A stretch of DNA of 21,048 nt from Caldithrix sp. (GTDB taxonomy: Bacteria > KSB1 > UBA2214 > DYKH01), in NCBI GenBank assembly GCA_020722685.1, contig DYKH01000097.1:1-21048 (forward strand), read 5' to 3'. The notes below the pieces were generated by a model. It was not told the DNA's origin, made no database searches, and worked only from the letters and a program-made list of their open reading frames with translations. This document shows positions 15,983 through 21,048 of the stretch, in pieces (position 1 is the first letter of the stretch; the number at the start of each line of letters is the position of its first letter). The translations under genes were made by a program, and so were the position numbers.

Positions 15983-16561
15983 ATGGATCGAGGACCCTAT
16001 CCCTACATTCCCACCGAGGAAGAGTTCCAAAAGTACCACCTAAAACGGGCGCGAATCACCCTGAGCTGGCTCAAGCAGTTCCAGATCACCCCGCCGATTC
16101 TCGAGTACAGCGAACCGACACCCTTTACTAAAATGCTGGAAGCCGAGTATGGCAAAATCGAGCACATCGGCATTGCCGAGCCGGATCACGGCTACCCGCC
16201 CTTCAAAGGCCACGTCTTCAAGACCATCTTCTGCTTCGAGGTGCTGGAGCACATGATGAATCCCCTGTTCATGCTGGATCGGATGCATGAATACATCGCC
16301 ACCGACGGCCAGTTGTTCCTGACCCTGCCCGCAGCGTTGCCGGTGTCTTGTGCGCGTGAAAAAATCAATTTTTATGAAATGCACGAGGCAGAAGTGCGGA
16401 ATCTGCTGCTGCGAACCCGCTTCAAATTCGACATCGAAGCCAAGCGCGGAACAGAAATGCCGGTTTACTCCGCCGCAGGATTGGTGCGCTATTTTTGTCG
16501 CAAACGATTTTTCATTCACGCCAGCCCGGATTGGCGGAAGAAGGAGAATTGGTGGGGTTGA
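15983..16561 (+). CDS. Methyltransferase-like protein lacking the SAM-binding motif I
   Basis: 192 aa, start chosen by GGAGG at 15972-15976. The central part resembles the second half of a Methyltransf_11/23 domain: TIFCFEVLEHMMNPLFMLDR (81-100) matches the motif IV region with its FEVLEHM signature, followed by DGQLFLTLP (108-116). The glycine-rich motif I and the acidic loop expected before it are absent: residues 40-80 read PPILEYSEPTPF, then EHIGIAEPDHGYP, with no GxGxG. Either it uses a shortened fold, works with a partner, or is an inactive derivative. No frameshift or internal stop is visible and the start is well formed, so it is probably expressed. It lies downstream of rlmI with about 215 bases of repeat DNA between; function unknown. 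Confidence 0.7.
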   Translation: MDRGPYPYIPTEEEFQKYHLKRARITLSWLKQFQITPPILEYSEPTPFTKMLEAEYGKIEHIGIAEPDHGYPPFKGHVFKTIFCFEVLEHMMNPLFMLDRMHEYIATDGQLFLTLPAALPVSCAREKINFYEMHEAEVRNLLLRTRFKFDIEAKRGTEMPVYSAAGLVRYFCRKRFFIHASPDWRKKENWWG

Positions 16562-16641
16562 AGGGGAGCGCAGGTAGCGAGGTGATGTATTTCTAAAACT
16601 AACCCGAGCATGGCCGGTAAATCGCTGATCAATGGTTCAGA

Positions 16642-17061
16642 CTACAAGCATTCTACTTCAAAGAAGGAATTGAATCCTTTGGTTTTCAGGCCGGCCATCA
16701 ATGCTCGGTCCTTCGTCCAAAGCAGGCCATCCAATTCCATTGTGATGGCAACAAAAGGAATATCTTTTTCATCGACATCGCTGCACAACTCGAAAGCCCT
16801 TTGCCTGCTTTCATCGGTTACAGATTCCTCATTAAAAACGGTAATCTTTTTCAGAAGGCTGCGCAGCAATTCCAGAACCTCATCTTCCTCTAATGAAGAT
16901 TTCTTTTAGATGGTCTCTTTGTACTTGAATAGCTCGACAAATACAAACTTGCAGGAATAGAACGTGATATCTTGCTCTGTGAGTATCGTGTCCCTTACTC
17001 TTTTGCTCTTGCCCAATAAAGCAGAGAAAAGGATATTCGTATCCACGATAACTTTCTTCAA
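16642..17061 (-). pseudogene. PIN-domain toxin interrupted by an in-frame stop
   Basis: Reading from TTG 17061 gives VIVDTNILFSALLG (4-17), then FVFVELFKYKETI (39-51), a TAA at 16908-16906 as codon 52, and then in the same frame EEDEVLELLR, LCSDVDEKDIPFVAIT and MELDGLLWTKDRALMAGLK to a stop at 16642. This is the complete length (about 139 codons) of a PIN_2-type ribonuclease toxin with the acidic residues in place (D7, E43, and the D residues of DEKD and WTKD). The TTG start overlaps the antitoxin stop (TTGA). Only one base separates it from an intact gene (TAA in place of, for example, AAA or GAA), so it is a recent pseudogene, a sequencing error or a translational exception. PIN toxins cut RNA. 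Confidence 0.8.
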
Positions 17062-17279
17062 CGCTTGACTCTTGTTAAGAATTCGTTCTTATTCTTTTGC
17101 CACCACTCCTGCTTGATTTTTTCCGAAAGTTCCCATGCTTGGTCTTCAGTGAGCCGACTTTTCTCTGCAATAGCCTCCATCCGCAATCTTTCCAGAAACT
17201 CTTGTACATATTCAGAAGATACAAGCTGCTTCGGAAATTTTAGAATCGCTTCATTGTCTTGAAAGGTAATCTGAGTCAT
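17058..17279 (-). CDS. Antitoxin-like protein upstream of PIN toxin
   Basis: 73 aa, start ATG 17279. Residues 1-22 (MTQITFQDNEAILKFPKQLV) are beta-like, and 24-65 are helical and highly charged (VQEFLERLRMEAIAEKSRL, EKIKQEWWQKNK). The order, size and a four-base overlap of its stop with the toxin start (TTGA at 17061-17058) are the standard layout of a type II antitoxin that binds and silences the PIN toxin and represses the operon. A modest GGTGG site is six bases before the ATG. I do not recognise the precise antitoxin family. The reading frame is intact although the partner toxin is broken. Confidence 0.75.
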   Translation of the reverse strand: MTQITFQDNEAILKFPKQLVSSEYVQEFLERLRMEAIAEKSRLTEDQAWELSEKIKQEWWQKNKNEFLTRVKR

Positions 17280-17581
17280 TTGGTACCACCAACTTTTAGT
17301 AAAGGCTCATTTCTTACGTCTCACGAATTTATTGTCATTTGTTGTAGATCGCAAGCAGTCTTTTTCGTCCATCTCGGTCCGCCTTGGGATTGCACAAAAG
17401 TTCGGATGACAAAATTGCCCGCCAAACACACCAAACTTTGCGAAAGCCACTGCCAGAATTTGGATTTCGTGTTTTTCGCGTGTTTCGCGGGCAACAGTCT
17501 ACCGCCCCGCTCGCCTTCATGCTTTCGCACCCAACGATCCCTGCTCTTCCTACAGCCTAACAGCCTACAGCCTAAGTTCCG
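17280..17581. other. Intergenic region of short filler repeats
   Basis: 302 bases, no credible gene. Positions 17464-17495 carry TTTCGTG/CGTGTTTCGCG words. Positions 17549-17575 carry an imperfect tandem of CAGCCTA units ending six bases before the stop of the PmoA-like gene. Both are typical of intergenic repeat DNA in this genome. Confidence 0.55.
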
Positions 17582-18535
17582 TTACTTGCTATACTCGGCG
17601 AACTCTTTATCCAACTGCTCTTTGCTCTTGACGCCGTCATACACGGAGACATGGAATTTGAAAAGGGCGCTCTGGCCTTGCTGCAAAGTCAAGTTCAATG
17701 GCTGCGGATTGGCCACGCCCGTGCTCTGTTGAAATACGGATTGGCCAAGCGGATTGACTGCAAACAGACCATAAGCCCGAGCATGCCAAAAGGTAGGATA
17801 ATTAAAGCTGCTCGGATGGTTCATAACCAAAATGCCCACCTTCTTTCCTTCTTTTTCGCCGGTCAACACCACCCATTTTGCCCGCCGACCCCAAACGTTC
17901 TTTTCGGTTTCTGCCCCTTCGGAACTAAGGTACCTGCCGGTGCCCTTATCTTCTCTCAGCCAATCCGCCATCCGCATACCGAACATCCCCTCTTTGGTAT
18001 CGCCAAACACCACCGCGGTATCTTTAGCCGTCAGCGTCATGGTAAAGTCGATGGCATTTTCATTCTTGCCGGCTGAAAAAACCATGGTGCGTTTTTCTTC
18101 TAACAAAGTCTTGCCGTTCTTGCCAACCCAATGCAAGAGCGCAGAGAGTGTGGCTTCTTTTTCGCCGCTTTTCATTTCTGTGATGTTGATCTGCTTAATC
18201 TGCGGCGGATATTTTGTATTGTTCCAAAAGCCGTCTTTGTTCACCTTGTCATACGTAAAAAACACGCCCGTATGATGGGGATGGTCTTTACTTTCGCCTT
18301 CCACCTCCTTGAAAGGGAAATTGCGATTCAGCAAGATTCCCGAGGGAGTATTCAAAGGATAGAGAATCGGTTTGGTAAGCTCCGGTAGATAGAGATAGCT
18401 GGTGAACAGCTTGCCGTCGACCATCACGTCGATCTGGTTTTTGCCTTGCACCAATTCGATCTTGGCAAACGAGCGACTGAAGGTCATGCCAATAACCATC
18501 ATGGCCAAGAAAATAATCAGCAGTGAGTATTTCAT
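17582..18535 (-). CDS. Exported PmoA-like (DUF6807) protein
   Basis: 317 aa with a signal peptide (about 1-24). The mature protein matches the DUF6807 / 'PmoA family' type of secreted proteins, recognised by the segments LYLPELTKPILYPLNTPSG (48-66) and DHPHHTGVFF (84-93), whose His cluster may bind metal or substrate, plus a C-terminal beta-rich part with NPLGQSVF. Despite the family name these are not methane monooxygenase subunits. They are common in Planctomycetota and FCB bacteria near sugar-degradation genes and DUF1080 proteins, so a role in secreted carbohydrate metabolism is a reasonable guess. The start is supported by AAGGAG (18544-18549), eight bases upstream. It stands alone between repeat-rich spacers. 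Confidence 0.85.
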   Translation of the reverse strand: MKYSLLIIFLAMMVIGMTFSRSFAKIELVQGKNQIDVMVDGKLFTSYLYLPELTKPILYPLNTPSGILLNRNFPFKEVEGESKDHPHHTGVFFTYDKVNKDGFWNNTKYPPQIKQINITEMKSGEKEATLSALLHWVGKNGKTLLEEKRTMVFSAGKNENAIDFTMTLTAKDTAVVFGDTKEGMFGMRMADWLREDKGTGRYLSSEGAETEKNVWGRRAKWVVLTGEKEGKKVGILVMNHPSSFNYPTFWHARAYGLFAVNPLGQSVFQQSTGVANPQPLNLTLQQGQSALFKFHVSVYDGVKSKEQLDKEFAEYSK

Positions 18536-18788
18536 TCGTCTTTCTCCTTCATCTGTTTAAATGAATCCGTGAAAATCGGTGTCATCCGTGTGCCATTGAA
18601 CGTAAACAGGCAGAATTGACTTCCGAACTCCAATCTCTAAACGCTTCACCTTTGCGATCCCTGCGTACATTGCGCGAGCCTGGTCTCTCTTGCTCACGCA
18701 GAGCACGCCAAGCTCGCAAAGCAGTTTGTTCCTTTACAGCTCCAGCGTGCCTTCCTTAAGGCCGATTGAGAACGTCAGGACTCCTTTC
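18536..18788. other. Intergenic region with two repeat types
   Basis: 253 bases, no gene. Positions 18563-18593 have three ATCCGTG/ATCGGTG words. Positions 18650-18722 form an imperfect long inverted repeat (CTTTGCGA ... TCGCAAAG). Both resemble dispersed repeats. Confidence 0.5.
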
Positions 18789-19742
18789 TCAAAATTCCAC
18801 ATTCGGCTGTATCAGCCATTCCAGGCGCGCAGACTCTCGTTGCGCAAACTGCCGTGACGTTCTGTCAAAGCGTCGCAGCCATTCCCACAGCACGCCGACT
18901 CCGAGGCGCAGCAAGACGGTTCGACCGCCGATGCGAACAGGATATTTTTTGCCAACGCGCGCCAGATGCCGGACCCAAGGCCAGCCGTCCGCAGGCGCCC
19001 GGTCGATGGCTAAGTAACCGGAATACTCAAAAAAACTGTTCTTGGCAAGCGACCAACCGCGATCATTCCAATCACTGCGATCCCGCTGAAAGGCCAAAAC
19101 CACCACGTCCGCCGCGATCGGATTATGGTGCAGCTTGACGCCGGTGTGCACATTCCAGCTTACGCGCCGGACGCCCGGCTCGTTCCAAGATCCTTTGAGG
19201 CGCAGCTCCGGCTCGAACCACCCATCGTCGATGCGGATGTTATCCTGAATATGCCAGTGTCCCCCGCTCACTTGGAATCCGATCACTGCCGAGCCGCTTT
19301 GTCTACGCTTGGGCGCATCGGAGGCCGTTACTCCCTTAGATCGCGCAAATACAGCGATGTTACCCAAGAAAAGAGATAATGCATACGGTTCCTCCGGTCC
19401 GGAGCCAATGGATTTTAGCACATTCATCGAATCGAGAACATAGAATCGATTGTAAAAGCCGGGGCGATCCGTCTCCAAAAAACTGCTGAGACCGGCGAGC
19501 GGATACAGGCTCAATTGCAGCAGTAAATACCTTGGTTGAGCCAATCGTCGCAAAAGATGGCCGTACAAATGGGATTCTTCCGCTGGAGCAATCACCTCCA
19601 TGTTCGCCGATCGCATGAGGTCCAAATAGATACTGCCGTAAGTCTGGTAGGCGCCCAAGCTCACTGTTCCTCCGAAATTGTATCCCGCCAGCGTGGAGCG
19701 GAAACCGGTGGTTTGTCCTCGGGTTGAAAGCGGTGCGCCCAT
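18789..19742 (-). CDS. Outer-membrane-like protein of unknown function, start uncertain
   Basis: 317 aa from ATG 19742. I do not recognise the family. The sequence has many alternating aromatic and charged strands (YLLLQLSLYPLAGLSSFLE, GFQVSGGHWHIQDNIRI, VLLRLGVGVLWEWL) and ends in a final F (QPNVEF), all compatible with an outer-membrane barrel. In the same frame upstream (19799 to 19743) lies a hydrophobic stretch YISLSALITIWAMGAP like a signal peptide, but a TAG precedes it and no ATG, GTG or TTG is available. An ATT at 19799 is the only near-start. Either a rare start codon is used or the start was lost by mutation. GC-rich codon use differs a little from its neighbours. Confidence 0.6.
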   Translation of the reverse strand: MGAPLSTRGQTTGFRSTLAGYNFGGTVSLGAYQTYGSIYLDLMRSANMEVIAPAEESHLYGHLLRRLAQPRYLLLQLSLYPLAGLSSFLETDRPGFYNRFYVLDSMNVLKSIGSGPEEPYALSLFLGNIAVFARSKGVTASDAPKRRQSGSAVIGFQVSGGHWHIQDNIRIDDGWFEPELRLKGSWNEPGVRRVSWNVHTGVKLHHNPIAADVVVLAFQRDRSDWNDRGWSLAKNSFFEYSGYLAIDRAPADGWPWVRHLARVGKKYPVRIGGRTVLLRLGVGVLWEWLRRFDRTSRQFAQRESARLEWLIQPNVEF

Positions 19743-19925
19743 AGCCCAGATCGTTATTAGGGCTGAAAGCGAGATGTACTGTTTGACTTGTCGGCTAATG
19801 CAGCGACCCTATCTCGGTTTTTCGTTTCGGGATAATCCGCTTATCTCCCCGGCGGAGGGATGTGGTTGGACTGATGTCTCCGCAGATTTCCGCGTTGAGC
19901 AAGCCGGGAGCCACCAAGTCGCGTG

Positions 19926-20462
19926 TTACGAAAGATGTCCCAACGCATCGGCAAAAACGTCAAAGGCTTTCTGATCCCACAAACAGAATGTCACGTTTCG
20001 GATTGTGGTTTCTTCCTGCAAATGGGAACGTACGGCGTCCAGCATGACCTTGGCGCAGCGCTCAATAGGATAGCCGAAAATGCCGGTGCTAATGGCCGGA
20101 AAGGCGATACTGGTCAAGCCATACTCATCGGCAAGTCGCAATGCCTTTGACGTTGCTGATCGCAGCTTGGCATCCTCGTCGCCGGAACCCATAATCGGGC
20201 CGACAGCGTGTATGACGTATTTCGCCTTCAGCTTGCCGCCGCTGGTGATGGCCGCCGAGCCGGTCTTTACCAGACCGTGCCGGCGCACCCATTCGTCGCT
20301 CTCTTCTTGAATGCGATGACCGCCCTTGCGGACGATGGCTCCGGCCACTCCGCCGCCGTGCGCCAACTGCTCATTGGCAGCGTTGACAATGGCGTCCGTC
20401 TCCATGGCGGTGATATCGCCTATCACCAGCTCAATGACTAAATTGTCGAACTGAACTCGCAC
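19926..20462 (-). CDS. Macro-domain ADP-ribose-binding / deacetylase protein
   Basis: 178 aa, the size of a stand-alone macro domain. Motifs: VIGDIT (13-18), VNAANEQLAHGGGVAGAIV (26-44) and AISTGIFGYP (123-132), the phosphate-binding loops of MacroD-type O-acetyl-ADP-ribose deacetylases and ADP-ribosyl hydrolases. N30 and the GGG loop are in place for catalysis. The longer frame to 20588 overlaps the tRNA gene and cannot be real, so I chose the GTG at 20462, preceded by AAGGA (20468-20472) five bases upstream. It probably removes ADP-ribose from proteins or hydrolyses O-acetyl-ADP-ribose in the cytoplasm. No operon partner is seen. About 100 bases separate it from the tRNA. Confidence 0.9.
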   Translation of the reverse strand: MRVQFDNLVIELVIGDITAMETDAIVNAANEQLAHGGGVAGAIVRKGGHRIQEESDEWVRRHGLVKTGSAAITSGGKLKAKYVIHAVGPIMGSGDEDAKLRSATSKALRLADEYGLTSIAFPAISTGIFGYPIERCAKVMLDAVRSHLQEETTIRNVTFCLWDQKAFDVFADALGHLS

Positions 20463-20467
20463 AGGTT

Positions 20468-20472
20468 TCCTT
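20468..20472 (-). promoter_or_regulatory. Ribosome binding site AAGGA for the macro-domain gene
   Basis: AAGGA five bases before the GTG at 20462. It supports a start downstream of the tRNA. Confidence 0.65.
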
Positions 20473-20558
20473 TTAGAATTTGTTTTGCAGGCTTCAGGTG
20501 GGCTGCTTTTGACAGAAATTGCGACTATGGGAAAGACGAGTGTCTTGAAAAAGGTTTG

Positions 20559-20633
20559 TGCCCCTAGCAAGATTCGAACTTGCGGCACGCGGTTTAGGAA
20601 ACCGCTGCTCTATCCATGCTGAGCTATAGGGGC
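20559..20633 (-). tRNA. tRNA-Arg(CCT)
   Basis: 75 bases including the discriminator A. The acceptor stem GCCCCTA pairs with TAGGGGC. The D-arm has TAGCTCAGCATGGATAGAGCA-like sequence, the anticodon stem GCGGT/ACCGC encloses the loop TTCCTAA with anticodon CCT (reads AGG), and the T-arm holds the conserved GTTCGAATC. The 3' CCA is not encoded (the sequence after the discriminator is CAA) and must be added by nucleotidyltransferase. Confidence 0.95.
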
Positions 20634-21048
20634 AGAACGCGGCAAATATAAGATGAAAATGGATAGAATTCAAATGAAAAATTGGCAACCGAAATTTTCA
20701 TCGACTAACTTGGTTCATCCGGAAAACAAATACCTATTAGGGCATCTACAAATGCCTTTATCGCGGGGTCATTTTGAAGCTTGACATAATAATGGCTCTT
20801 CCGGAAAATGCGTACCTGCTATTCACTTTCTCTCGGTGTCCGAGTAGCCTTCATGCAAATATCAAACATTAAAACTCAAAATGACATATCAAAATCCAAA
20901 ATGCGCCTGGCAAAAGTGGCCTGAAGATAAATCCTCATTCACAAATAGAATCGCTTCTGAAAAGATTAGCTTCCTCATACCCGGCCCACTCCGCGCAGGC
21001 CGCCAGGTCGGCCTTGGCAGACCGAAGCATGTCTCAAATCCACTCTAT
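20634..21048. other. Right-end intergenic region with short repeats
   Basis: 415 bases with no credible gene. It contains two TCCGGAAAA-headed direct repeats (20718-20739 and 20800-20824), AT-rich CAAAAT words at 20856-20903 like those near 15785, and a GC-rich end (about 20980-21030). Short open frames at the end (about 30 codons) are unsupported. Confidence 0.5.
20718..20824. repeat. Two degenerate direct repeats headed by TCCGGAAAA
   Basis: TCCGGAAAACAAATACCTATT at 20718 and TCCGGAAAATGCGTACCTGC at 20800 share the head and a TACCT spaced the same way. The offset is 82 bases. Function unknown; this may be a dispersed repeat. Confidence 0.5.

Noticed and set aside
20463..20588. Longer start for the macro-domain protein
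   Set aside because: The extra residues overlap the tRNA-Arg gene and do not belong to the macro fold.
20920..21030. Short minus-strand peptide of about 30 residues near the right edge
   Set aside because: There is no ribosome site and no recognisable family, and it lies in repeat-like spacer DNA. It may be part of a dispersed repeat.

Overview
The window looks like chromosomal DNA from an uncultured Gram-negative bacterium of the FCB type (Calditrichota/KSB1-like or a relative of Bacteroidota). This is an inference from content, not from a marker gene. Supporting signs are a secreted enzyme ending in a YPNPFNP-type FlgD-like/Por-secretion (type IX) sorting tail, DUF3857/transglutaminase proteins, tandem 3-keto-disaccharide-hydrolase (DUF1080) domains, a PmoA-like (DUF6807) protein, outer-membrane barrel-type proteins, and many short repeats between genes. 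Nearly everything is on the minus strand. Only rlmI and one short methyltransferase-like gene are on plus.

Positions 1-4378 hold a two-component pair. The sensor (4378 to 827) joins a secreted beta-propeller-like region, six calcium-type VCBS/FG-GAP repeats and an ASPIC/UnbV (CRTAC1-like) domain to membrane helices and a histidine kinase. Its stop codon overlaps the start of an NtrC-type sigma-54 activator, which runs off the left edge. Positions 4707-8582 hold two adjacent exported DUF3857-transglutaminase paralogues. The first has the full Cys-His-Asp triad; the second has lost all three residues. Positions 8731-10161 hold a C45/acyl-transferase-type Ntn hydrolase with a sorting tail, flanked by two near-identical GACGTC-rich repeats. 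Upstream of it lie an orphan sorting-tail fragment and a broken RelE-type toxin-antitoxin pair (10258-10932), then a class I methyltransferase (11022-11969).

Positions 12267-14154 hold a small outer-membrane barrel protein and a tandem DUF1080 protein. The rRNA methyltransferase RlmI gene diverges from these at 14571, followed by a short methyltransferase-like protein lacking the SAM-binding glycine motif. A second toxin-antitoxin locus (16642-17279) has an intact antitoxin, but its PIN-domain toxin is split by an in-frame stop. The right part holds a PmoA-like protein (17582-18535), an outer-membrane-like protein with no normal start codon for its signal peptide (18789-19742), a macro-domain protein (19926-20462) and tRNA-Arg(CCT) (20559-20633).

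Functionally the region is a mosaic: one unusual sensor system, several secreted or envelope proteins of unknown or carbohydrate-related role, a few housekeeping genes, and two decaying toxin-antitoxin modules. No CRISPR array, transposase or phage gene was seen. The most noteworthy items are the CRTAC1-like histidine kinase, the active/inactive transglutaminase pair and the two broken toxin-antitoxin modules.
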